Source of the DNA: Magnetococcales bacterium
GTDB lineage: Bacteria; Pseudomonadota; Magnetococcia; Magnetococcales; Magnetaquicoccaceae
Assembly (NCBI GenBank): GCA_015231755.1
Contig: JADGAZ010000013.1
Coordinates: 29,206-93,205 of the forward strand
Reading direction: 5' to 3'
DNA: 64,000 nucleotides
Within the stretch, counting starts at the first letter, position 1; each line of letters opens with the position of its first letter. Under the pieces are notes generated by a model. It saw only the letters and a list, made by a program, of their open reading frames with translations. It did not search any database and was not told where the DNA came from. Of the stretch, positions 53,877 through 63,900 are shown piece by piece. The translations under genes were made by a program, and so were the position numbers.

Positions 53877-53963
53877 CTAGCCGGTTGCTTTGCGCATCCG
53901 TTTGCATCCTGACCCGCACATGACTCTCATTGGATTGATGCCCTGCCCTGGGATGACCGGTTC

Positions 53964-54458
53964 ATGTTGATACAAACTTTGATGAAAGAGATCGCGTTCT
54001 TCTGGGATTTTACCGACACAGAACGCAATGCGTTGATCTCCCGGGACAGTTTCTTCACCACCTATCAGGATGGGGAACATCTGGTCACCGAAGGGGATGA
54101 AGACGACTCCTTGTTCGTTCTGCTCAAAGGGCAGGCCAAGGTGGTGCAACAGACCTATCCGGATCGGGTGATCACCCTGCTGGAACCCGGAGCGGTGATC
54201 GGCGAAGTTTCGTTCCTGACCAAACGCAGCCGCACCACCCATGTGATCGCCGTTGGCGAAGCGATTGTCTTTCGCATCGACTCCTACAGCATGAACCGTG
54301 AACACCTCGACCCGGTTCTGCAAACCAAAATCAAAAACCAACTCATCGAAATCCTGGTGCGGCGCCTCGAAGAGACCAACACGGCCCTGACCATCCAGAA
54401 AGAGGCCAACATGGTACTGACCAAAGCCCTCCGGGAACAGGTGCTATCGGGAAAATGA
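53964..54458 (+). CDS. standalone cyclic-nucleotide-binding-domain protein
   Basis: 164 residues. A CRP-type cNMP-binding barrel: YQDGEHLVTEGDEDDSLFVL, PGAVIGEVSFLTKRSRTTHV (Gly-Glu and Arg of the phosphate cassette). A long C-terminal coiled coil (IEILVRRLEETNTALTIQKE) replaces the usual HTH. It is probably a ligand sensor acting by protein contact. Same plan as the protein at 47980, so the two are likely paralogs. The start could also be the ATG at 53982. It faces the convergent fructokinase gene. Confidence 0.83.
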   Translation: MLIQTLMKEIAFFWDFTDTERNALISRDSFFTTYQDGEHLVTEGDEDDSLFVLLKGQAKVVQQTYPDRVITLLEPGAVIGEVSFLTKRSRTTHVIAVGEAIVFRIDSYSMNREHLDPVLQTKIKNQLIEILVRRLEETNTALTIQKEANMVLTKALREQVLSGK

Positions 54459-54468
54459 CCCCCGGAGA

Positions 54469-55395
54469 CTACCCCGCCGCTCCCGATTCTCCCTCCGGCC
54501 ACAGCCACGCCGCCCCCCGCACGCCGCTGGAGTCCCCGAACCGGGCCGGGAGCAGCCGGGTGGCGGGAGAACCGGAAAAGACATAATGTTTCCAGACCTC
54601 GGGCACCGAACGGTAAAGCCGCCTCATTCGGGACAACCCACCCCCCAGCACCACCACATGGGGATCCAATAGATTGATCACCATGGCCAAGGCCCGGGCC
54701 AGACGATCCTCGTAGCCAACCAGCAGCCGTTCCGCCTCCCAATCCCCTCCCTCGGCCCGTTCGACAATCCGATCAGGCGACAAACGCTCCCCCACCCGCT
54801 CGAAAAACTGCCGACCGAGGGCCGGACCGGATAAAAAAGTCTCGATACACCCCGTCTGTCCGCAATAACAGAGCGGACCCGGTCGCTCCTCCTCCCCCCG
54901 GGGCCAGGGCAAGGGGTTGTGTCCCCACTCTCCGGCAATGGCGTTGGGACCGGCAAGCAGCCGTCGCCCCACCGTGATCCCCCCGCCCACGCCAGTCCCT
55001 AAAATCACCCCGAAAACGATTTCGCTGCCGGCTCCCGCCCCGTCGGCGGCCTCCGACAAAGTGAAACAGTCTGCGTCGTTGGCCAGCCGCACCGGTCGGC
55101 CCAGCAGCCCCGCCAGATCCCCGGCCAGATCCCGCCCGATCAGACAGACCGAATTGGCATTCTGAATCCGGCCCGTCCGCGGCGCGATCGATCCGGGAAT
55201 GCCCACGCCGATGGGCAGCGGATGATCGATGCCCAGCCTCTGTTCCGCGCCGCTCACCAGCCCGGCCACCGCCCGCAAAGTGCCGTCATAATCCCCCTGG
55301 GGCGTGAAAACACGCTCCCGATGCACCATGGCACCCTGAGCGTCGAGGACCACGATTTCGATCTTGGTGCCCCCCAGATCAACCCCGATGCGCAT
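54469..55395 (-). CDS. mak: ROK-family fructokinase (Mak type)
   Basis: 308 residues. Very close in layout to E. coli Mak: MRIGVDLGGTKIEIVVLD (phosphate 1), GVGIPGSIAPRTGRIQNANS, RLANDADCFTLSEAADGAGA, the catalytic-site GEWGHNPLPWP, the zinc motif CYCGQTGCIETFLSGPAL, VVVLGGGLSRM and GDSSGVRGAAWLWP. It phosphorylates fructose to fructose-6-phosphate; mannose or glucosamine are possible side substrates. It is followed upstream by the hydrolase gene in the same direction, 18 bases away. Confidence 0.9.
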   Translation of the reverse strand: MRIGVDLGGTKIEIVVLDAQGAMVHRERVFTPQGDYDGTLRAVAGLVSGAEQRLGIDHPLPIGVGIPGSIAPRTGRIQNANSVCLIGRDLAGDLAGLLGRPVRLANDADCFTLSEAADGAGAGSEIVFGVILGTGVGGGITVGRRLLAGPNAIAGEWGHNPLPWPRGEEERPGPLCYCGQTGCIETFLSGPALGRQFFERVGERLSPDRIVERAEGGDWEAERLLVGYEDRLARALAMVINLLDPHVVVLGGGLSRMRRLYRSVPEVWKHYVFSGSPATRLLPARFGDSSGVRGAAWLWPEGESGAAG

Positions 55396-55413
55396 GCCGC
55401 ACGCTCCCAGCCC

Positions 55414-56220
55414 TCACGAACCGGAGACCGGATCCAAAAACACACCGATCCGCTCCGCCACCTCCTCGGCCTTCTCCAGAAAAAACAGATGATCCGTCTC
55501 CCCGATCACCGCCAACTCGGCCCGAGGCAGTTGATCAGCCAGCAGACGGGCATTGGCCACAGGCACGATCGGATCCTGTTCCGCCGACATCACCAGCACC
55601 GGCAGATCCAGGGCGAACAAATCAACCGGAGACGACGCGGCGAAGAAACGCGCCACCGCATCGTATTGCAGCAACACCTGATCGCCTTCGGGTTCGGACA
55701 GCAGGCGCTGCTGCATCACATAGTCATAAGTTTCCGGATAGCGGCTGGCCAGCATCGGACAAAAAGGATCCGACAAGGCGGCCCGCACCCGGTCTTCCTT
55801 GCGCAAATGATAGATGAACGCCACCTGTTCCCGGGCAAACATGGGAAACAACGCCTTGAAGCCCTCCCCGTTGGAGCTGGTACACATCAACACCAGACTC
55901 CGCACCCGCTCGGGATAACGGGACGCGAGCAATTGGGCGACAAAGCCCCCCATGCTCAAACCGATCACGAAAAAAGTCGTGTGCCCCAACTCATCCATCA
56001 ACCGGAGGGCGTCATCCGCCAAATCTTCGAGTCCGTAAGGCCCCTGAGCCGGAGGAGCCGCACCCATGCCACGATTATCCGGAATCACGAAACAAAACCG
56101 GTCGGCAAGCGGCTCGACAAAACGCCGGAACATCCAATTGCCGCTGGCAAAACCGGAAATGCACAATACCGGTGGTCCGTCACCCAGGATTTCCCGGTGA
56201 CTGCCAAATGGATCTGACAT
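55414..56220 (-). CDS. alpha/beta-hydrolase fold enzyme
   Basis: 268 residues. The nucleophile elbow is FVIGLSMGGFVAQ (Ser), the acid is in LVMSAEQDPIVPV (Asp), and the His is in GETDHLFFLEK. The oxyanion region is VLCISGFASGNWMF. The overall plan matches small esterases such as BioH, RsbQ or 3-oxoadipate enol-lactonase. The substrate cannot be assigned. It is divergent from the acyl-CoA ligase gene across 83 bases and probably shares a promoter region, which hints at an acyl-ester substrate. Confidence 0.83.
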   Translation of the reverse strand: MSDPFGSHREILGDGPPVLCISGFASGNWMFRRFVEPLADRFCFVIPDNRGMGAAPPAQGPYGLEDLADDALRLMDELGHTTFFVIGLSMGGFVAQLLASRYPERVRSLVLMCTSSNGEGFKALFPMFAREQVAFIYHLRKEDRVRAALSDPFCPMLASRYPETYDYVMQQRLLSEPEGDQVLLQYDAVARFFAASSPVDLFALDLPVLVMSAEQDPIVPVANARLLADQLPRAELAVIGETDHLFFLEKAEEVAERIGVFLDPVSGS

Positions 56221-56303
56221 GCTCTCCTCCTTTATTGATCGCTTGCCTTCGGTGGGATGATCCTGTTCAATGTGTTGTCAAATCCTGACCACGGCAAGGG
56301 AGA

Positions 56304-57791
56304 ATGAACATGTGGCAAGATTTTATCGCCCGACATGCCCAAGAACGAGCAGACCATGTGGCCCTGGTGGACCGCCAGAATCGGCAAAGCCACACCTATG
56401 CCCAACTGGAGGCGGAAATCCTGCGGCTGGCGGCTCATCTCGCGGCTCTGGGGGTCCAGGAAGGGGATCGGGTGGCGCTGCTGGCCCCCAGCCGAATGGA
56501 ACATGTCACCCTGTTTTTCGCCTGCGTCCGGCTCGGAGCCATTCTGGCTCCCCTCAATCACCGTCTCGCCCCGCAAGAAATCGATGCCATCCTCGACGAA
56601 CTCGATCCGGTTCTCAAACTCGGGGATGACCAGACTCCCGGATTCCGCCCCCTCTCCATCCTGGAAGGGCCTCCTCCGGCCCTGACCCTGCCTCCCCCGG
56701 TGGCCATCCCGGATCACCGGGTGATGATGATCCTGTATACCTCCGGATCCTCGGGCCGCCCCAAAGGGGTGATGCTGCATGCGGCCATGATCCTGGCCAA
56801 CATCCACAACACCATCTCCGCCGACGTGCTGCGCGCGGAAGACATCTCCATCGTCAACACCCCCTTTTTCCACACCGGGGGATATCACGTCTTCTGTCTG
56901 CCGATGCTGTCCATCGGCGGCACCTTGATCCTCCACCCCCGTTTCGATCCCGGTTTGGTGCTGGAAGAGATCCGTCAGGCCGGGGTGACGGTCTTCTGGG
57001 CGGTACCGACCATGTTCCAGGCCATGTTCGATCACCCGGATTTCCAGCAGACCGATTTCTCCCGCATCCGATTTTTTCTCTCCGGTGGCGCCCCGTTGAG
57101 TCTGGCCCTGATTCAGGGGTATCACCAAAAAGGGGTACCCTTCAAACAGGGGTTCGGACTGACCGAAGTGGGCCCCAACTGTTTTCTGCTGGAAACCGCC
57201 GATGCCTGGAATCATCCGGACTCCATCGGCAGACCCATGACCCGCTCCACCGTACAAGTCATGGATGAAAACGGCGCGCCGGTGGCCGTTGGTCAGGTCG
57301 GGGAGATGTGGATCGCCGGCCCTCATGTCTGCCTGGGATACTGGCGCAACGATGCGTTGTTCGCCACGGCCATGCGGGATGGATCCTTCGCCACCGGAGA
57401 TCTGGTGCGGATGGATGCAGAGGGGTTTTATTATGTCATCGGGCGCAAAAAAGAGATGTACATTTCCGGCGGTGAGAACGTCTATCCGGGGGAGGTGGAA
57501 AAACAGCTCACAACCCATCCGGCGGTGGTGCAGGCGGTGGTGGTGGGAGTGGCCGACGAAAAATGGGGTGAAGTGGGATTGGCCTTTTGCGTGGTACGGG
57601 CACCGGTCACCCTGGAAGCGTTACGCGCACACCTGAATACCCGTCTGGCCCGCTATAAACATCCCCACCATCTGCGGATTCTCTCCGGATTTCCCCTGCT
57701 GGCCAACGGCAAGATCGACCGGCCCGCCTTGAAACAACAAGGACGCGATACCATTCTCTCGGAAAGAGGCGGAACAGCCGATCCGGTCTGA
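56304..57791 (+). CDS. acyl-CoA synthetase (AMP-forming)
   Basis: 495 residues of the ANL superfamily. The P-loop is MILYTSGSSGRPKGVM, then FKQGFGLTEVGPN (A5), FATGDLVRMDAEGFYYVIGR (A7), KEMYISGGENVYPGEVEKQL (A8) and ANGKIDRPALK (A10, with the catalytic Lys). It adenylates a carboxylic acid and transfers it to CoA; medium- or long-chain fatty acids are the usual substrates of such short family members. The ATG at 56304 overlaps nothing. The aldolase-like long minus frames over it are shadows. Confidence 0.88.
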   Translation: MNMWQDFIARHAQERADHVALVDRQNRQSHTYAQLEAEILRLAAHLAALGVQEGDRVALLAPSRMEHVTLFFACVRLGAILAPLNHRLAPQEIDAILDELDPVLKLGDDQTPGFRPLSILEGPPPALTLPPPVAIPDHRVMMILYTSGSSGRPKGVMLHAAMILANIHNTISADVLRAEDISIVNTPFFHTGGYHVFCLPMLSIGGTLILHPRFDPGLVLEEIRQAGVTVFWAVPTMFQAMFDHPDFQQTDFSRIRFFLSGGAPLSLALIQGYHQKGVPFKQGFGLTEVGPNCFLLETADAWNHPDSIGRPMTRSTVQVMDENGAPVAVGQVGEMWIAGPHVCLGYWRNDALFATAMRDGSFATGDLVRMDAEGFYYVIGRKKEMYISGGENVYPGEVEKQLTTHPAVVQAVVVGVADEKWGEVGLAFCVVRAPVTLEALRAHLNTRLARYKHPHHLRILSGFPLLANGKIDRPALKQQGRDTILSERGGTADPV

Positions 57792-57983
57792 AAAAGTCGC
57801 ACCCCCAATTCCCACACTCGATCCGCGAACCCCTCATCCAGAGTCCGGGCATCCACAAACCGCAAACGCCACTCCTCCAGGATTGAAGGATCGGCTTTGG
57901 CCATTTTTTTCACTGACCCAGGCGGGCAACGCTCCAAAACGACGACGCAGCAGACGCATCAACAAGGCCGCATCTCTTTCCTG
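57792..57983 (-). pseudogene. DUF4351 (Rpn/PD-(D/E)XK transposase-type) C-terminal remnant, frameshifted
   Basis: On the minus strand one frame reads QERDAALLMRLLRRRFGALP, continuing AWVSEK. The neighbouring frame then reads MAKADPSILEEWRLRFVDAR, continuing TLDEGF. Joined, they match the DUF4351 tail of Rpn/putative transposase proteins (LLxRLLxRRFG...W...LxxW...DAxTLEE). The break is at a run of seven A residues (57904-57910 on the plus strand); six would restore the frame. The N-terminal nuclease domain is absent, since the adhesin gene ends ten bases upstream. It is a decayed mobile-type gene fragment. Confidence 0.6.
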
Positions 57984-57992
57984 ATGAAACCC

Positions 57993-60900
57993 CTAAGGAT
58001 AAAAATGATGCACCGGATCTGTCACCACTACGCCCGCATGATCCCCATCCGGCACCGACCAGCTGGCATCCATCCACGCCGTCGCGACTCCGGAATTCCC
58101 GGACACATCCCCGGAATGACTCTGCCAATCCGCGACGACCCCATCCGCCGCCGCAACCGGAACGCTCTCCCCCCAATGGGTCGAACCCACATCCATATTC
58201 CGGAGGATGTTCACCCCAGACTGGGCGAATTCCCAGGGGATGATTGCCTTGTCCACCACGGATGGCGCGGTCAAACTGACCGCTTCCATCTTCATGGCGG
58301 CGTCGGTAAAGGTGAACGCCACCTCGACCATGTTCCCCTGAGTGCCATCGCTCTTTTCAAAGGTGGCATGAGCGGTAATGGCATTGCCCTGTTGCATCTC
58401 GATGCCCTGGCCTGGGTCGGACTGCACCACCCCCAACGAGACGATCCCCAACTGGGCCAGTCCCTGCAACTCCCCGGCATCGGAAATCCCATCCCGGTTG
58501 ACATCCTGCCACACCTGCAATTGTCCGAAAGCCGCATCTTCCGCATCCACCCGACCATCGTGGTTCTGATCGAAGCTGGCCAGGGATTGCAGACTGGAAG
58601 AACTCCCGGAGACCAAAGATTCGGAAACCAACTCCCCGATCCCCTGAATCCGCCCATCCCCATTGACATCCATGACCAGCAATCCGTCTCCCGGGGTAAT
58701 CCAACCCGTCGCGTCCGGTGCGCCATCGTTGTTCATGTCGAAGCGGGGTCCATCCTCGCGGGAAGTCAACTGAATGCCGTTGTGATCCAGATCCAGGACC
58801 AGTGGATCACCCGACGTACAGGTGGCCACCAGAACATAAGTACCGGCAGAACTGTCCGAAAGCGCGGCTGCGTCCAGATAATACGTTCCGGTGGTCCCAA
58901 TCGTATAGGAAATCATCGAATTCAGACTGCCATAATCATCGTTGCCAGCCAGCGCGGATCCATTACTGTTATAAAGAGTCAAATAGGTATCGCCCACCGT
59001 GCCATCCCCAAACGGTGCCCCCTTGAGATCGAACTGATAGGTGCTCCCCGCTGTGAGGGAGACCGCATACCAGTCATGATCCCCAATATAATCCAGGATT
59101 CCGCTGACAGAACTGCCCAGGGCGATGGTGGCGGAAGTGCCGGTATTGGCGGCGATATCGTGAATCACGTTGATCGTCATCGTATAGGAGGACGCACTGC
59201 TCACCGTACCGTCATTCACCGTGAAGTTGAAAGCATCGTAGGCGGTTCCATAGGTATTGGCAGTCGGACTGAAACGCAAATGGCCGCTCTGAATATCGCT
59301 GTAGGTGAATACTTGACTGGCGGCGACATCCACCCAGGAACTGCCGTTATAGTAATCCAGGCAACTCGTTGAACCCGGATTGGTGATGGTAATCGAAGCC
59401 AGATTGTTCCCATCCACATCCGCGAACCCAAAGCTGGAGACCAACGGCAGGAATACGCTGTTTTCGTTGATGGTCACAGTCTGATTGGCCGCGGTCGGGG
59501 CATCGTTGACACCCACGACGGTCACGGTCGAAGTCACCGTGGAGCTGCTCTCGGCACCCGACCCGGCGGCATCGGCATCTGTGACACTCCAGGAGATGGT
59601 CCGGCTGGAATATCCAGCGGTGGGGGTTTCGCTGGTGGAAGAAAAGGTCACGGTGCGCAGGGCGGTTTGATAGTTGGCCAGGGAGGTGGTGCCAGACAGG
59701 GTCAACAGGCCGGTACTGGTATTGTAGAATGCGGTAATGCCGTTCTGCGCGCCAACCCACAGCACATCCCCGGCCGTGAACCCGGAACTGATCGACACCG
59801 TGGCACTGGAAATCTGGGTATCGTCGATATCGCTCACCACGATGGCGTCGTTGACGACCACACTGGAACCCCCTTCCGTATAGATCGCCGCAGTCGCGCT
59901 GGCCCCGTTCAGGGTCATGAGCACATTGTCCATGGCCGTCACGCGTGAACCTTCCACCCCCACGAAACCATACAGCGTGTTGGCCAATCCCACCGGATTG
60001 TTGGTGATCGCCGGTCCAACGCGTGTGACATTACCGGTATCGTCGGTCATGGTGTATTCGACCAGGAGAGACCCCAGGGTTCCACTGTTGTCGGAGTTAT
60101 AAATCTTGAGATTCAAATCGAACCGACTGCTGTTGCTCAAAGCGGTCGCGGTCAGAACGAACCGGTACCAGTTGCCCACGACCAGATCGCCCCCCCAACT
60201 GAGAGGACTGGCGCCTCCCCCCGAAGACCCATCGACCTGAATCGAGCCATCGCTCAGGAAAGCACCCCCGCCTCCGTGAAACATCATGCCCAGATGCGAG
60301 CCACCCGGAGCCGCATAACTGCCCAGATTGGAATCCGGTGTCTGGGTCGAAAAACCGAGGGCGCCGTATCCGGAATTGTATTGATTCAGAAAATAAGCGG
60401 AGATGGAATAGACATTGCCGCTTACCCTGGCAAAGCCCTGCTTGCTGGTCCAGACCTGCTCCGAGCCTGAGGAGACGGCAATCCCCGCGCCTGAGCCCAA
60501 CCCATCACTGCCAGACCAGGTAAAAGTGCCGGAGTAGGGTGAACTGAGATTGAAATTGTCGGAAAGCGCCGTGGAACTGGTAAAGGTTTGCGTGGCTCCA
60601 GGGGCTATGACCACAGGCGCGTCGTTGATACCGGTCAAATTGATGTTGATCGTGGTGCTGCCGGTCTGGGCACCGCCGCTGCCGCTGTTGCCCTGGTCAC
60701 TGGCCTGGACGGTGATGGTGGCACTGCCATTGGCATTGGTGTTGCCTCGATAGATCAAGGAGGACAAGGCAGTGTTGATGGAAGTTCGGGAGCCGGAAAA
60801 AACCATACTGGAATCCGAACTGCCATCCCCGGTGGTAAAGGTCAACCCGGAGGTGGAAGCCAAAGAAACCACCCCCAGGGTGGAATTCAAGGTGATTTGC

Positions 60901-63900
60901 ATGGCGGAGATACCCGCATCCACATCGACGAGGGTCAGGCCGGTGATGCCCTTGTTGGTCTCTTCGTCTGCGTTTTGGGTGGACAGGGTGTTGAAGGAAG
61001 GCGCATCGTTGACCGAGATGACCGTCACGGCAATCGAATCGGAATCCGTCAAGGTGCCTCCGCTGCCCGAATTCCCCAAGTCGCTGGTCAACACGGTGAT
61101 GGAAGCGGCACCGAAGGTGTCGCTGTTGCCCAGAAAGGTAACCGTGGCCAAAGCGGCATTCAACGCGCTTTTGGTGCCGGAGAAAATCATGGCGCCATCA
61201 CCGATACCATCCCCACTGGTGAAGGTGAGACCGGTGGTGGTGGCCAGGGTCAACGCGCCGCCGAACGCTGACAGGGTGACCCGCATGTTGCCGCCCAGAT
61301 CATCCGCATCGGCGATGGAGATTCCGGTGATGGCCAGATCGGTATCTTCATTCACGGTTTGGGCACCGGGAACCGTGTTGACCGGGGCATCGTTCACCCC
61401 CGAGAGGGTCACGGCGACCGTGGCGGCACTGGAGTCCTGAACGCCATCGTTCACCGTGAAGGTGAAGCTGTCCGAACCGGAGGCATTGGCAACGGGCGTG
61501 TAGGAATAGGCCCCGGTGGCAGAATTGGTGATGGTGACCGTTCCCAACGTACCCTGGGTACCCACGGAGTAAGTCAGAGTATTGCCTTCCGGGCTGGTGG
61601 CCACCAGGGTGCCGGTGACGGTCTGATCCTCGGTCACGGTCAAACTGCCCGCACTGGCCACCGGGGCTTCGTAGACATTGCTCACGGCGATGGTGACAGC
61701 CTGGGAGGCGGTCAGGCCATCCGCATCGGTGACGGTCACAGTGATCGCATAGCTGGATTGACTCTCATAATCCGCCGAGGCACCGAGAGTCACCGCGCCG
61801 GTGGTGGCATTGATGCTGAAAGCCGCCGCGTCGGTGCCGCTCAGGCTGAAGGTCTGGGTATCCCCCGCATCCGGATCCGTGGCCGTGGCGGTGTAGACCA
61901 CCGTGCTGATGGCCGCATTCTCCGCCACGCTCCCGGAAACCGATGAGGTGAGGGTCGGGGTCTCGTTGACATCCACCACCGTGATGGTCACGGTCTGGGT
62001 ATCGGTCAGGCCACCGGAGTCGGTCACGGTGACATCGATGGCATAACTGGATTGACTCTCATAATCCGCTTGCGCGTTGAGGGTCACCTCACCCGTAGCG
62101 GCATCAATCGTAAACGACGTTCCATCCGTGCCACCGAGGCTGAACGTCTGGGTATCGCCGGAGTCAACATCCGTGGCCGTGGCGGTGTAGACCACCGTGC
62201 TGGTAGCGGTATTTTCCACCACACTCGCCACACCCGCTGACGTGAGAATCGGAGTCTCGTTGACATCCACCACCGTGATGGTCACGGTCTGGGTGTCGGT
62301 CAAGCCTCCCGAATCGGTCGCGATCACATCGATGGCGTAGCTGGATTGGCTCTCGTAATCCGCCGAGGCATTGAGGGTTACCGCTCCCGTGGTGGCATCG
62401 ATGGTAAACAGACTCGCATCCGTACCGCTCAGGCTGTAACTTTGGGTATCGCCGCTGTCCTGATCCGTGGCTACGGCGGTGTAGACCACCGTGCTGGTGG
62501 CCGCATTCTCCGCCACACTGCCCGCACCGGTCGAGGTGAAGGTGGGGGCTTCGTTGAGGTTAAAAACCGAAATGACCACGGAATTGGTTGCCGTCAGGCC
62601 ACCCGCGTCGGTCACCGTCACATTGATGCTGTAACCCGAACGGCTTTCGTAATCCGCCGATGCATTGAGTCTCAACGCCCCGGTGGTCGCGTCCAGGGTA
62701 AACAAGGCTCCATCCGCGCCTCCCAGGCTATAGGTCAGGGTGTCGCCGGCATCCTGATCGGTGGCTTCGGCGGTATAGATCACCGTGGAGCTGGCGGCGT
62801 TCTCCACCGCGTAGCCGATCCAGAACGACAGGTTCCACGGCGCGTCGTTGACATCCAGAACCGAGACCGTCACGCTTTGACTGTCGGTCAAGCCTGCGGA
62901 GTCGGTCACAACCACATCAAAGGCATAACTGGACCGACTTTCATAATTCGCCGCAGCATTGAGGGTCACCTCCCCCGTGGTGGCGTCGATGGTAAACAGG
63001 CTCGCATCCGTACCGCTCAGACTGTAACTTTGGGTATCACCGCTGTCCTGATCCGTGGCTACGGCGGTGTAGACCACCGTGCTGGTGGCGGCATTCTCCG
63101 CCACACTGCCCACACCAGTCGAGGTGAAGGTGGGGGCTTCGTTGAGGTTAAAAACCGAAATGACCACAGAATTGGTTGCCGTCAGGCCACCCGAGTCGGT
63201 CACCGTCACATCAATGCTGTAACCCGAACGGCTCTCGTAATCCGCCGAAGCATTGAGTCTCAACGCCCCGGTGGTCGCGTCCAGGGTAAACAAGGCTCCA
63301 TCCGCGCCCCCCAGGCTATAGGTCAGGGTGTCGCCGGCATCCTGATCGGTGGCTTCGGCGGTATAGATCACCGTGGAGCTGGCGGTGTTCTCCACCGCGT
63401 AGCCGATCCAGAACGACAGGTTCCACGGCGCGTCGTTGACATCCAGAACCGAGACCGTCACGCTTTGACTGTCGGTCAAGCCTGCGGAGTCGGTCACAAT
63501 CACATCAAAGGCATAACTGGACCGACTTTCATAATTCGCCGCAGCATTGAGGGTCACCTCCCCCGTGGTGGCGTCGATGGCAAACAGGCTCGCGTCCGTA
63601 CCGCTCAGACTGTAACTTTGCGTGTCTCCACCATCCGGATCCGTGGCCGTGGCGGTATAGACCACCGTGGAGACCGCCGCGTTTTCCGACACACTCCCGG
63701 TATTGGCCGAGGTGATCACTGGCGCTTCGTTCACATCCACCACACCGATGGTCACGGCCTGGGTATCCGTCAAGCCGCCGGAGTCGGTCACGATCACATT
63801 AATCGAATAACTGGACTGGCTTTCGTAATCCGCCGAGGCTTTCAGGGTCACAACACCTGTGGCACCGTCGATGGTGAACAGCGCCCCATCCGTACCCCCC

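Noticed and set aside
57653..57904. An intact 83-residue gene on the minus strand overlapping the acyl-CoA ligase
   Set aside because: Its good part continues from another frame as a DUF4351 remnant, so it is better explained as a pseudogene.
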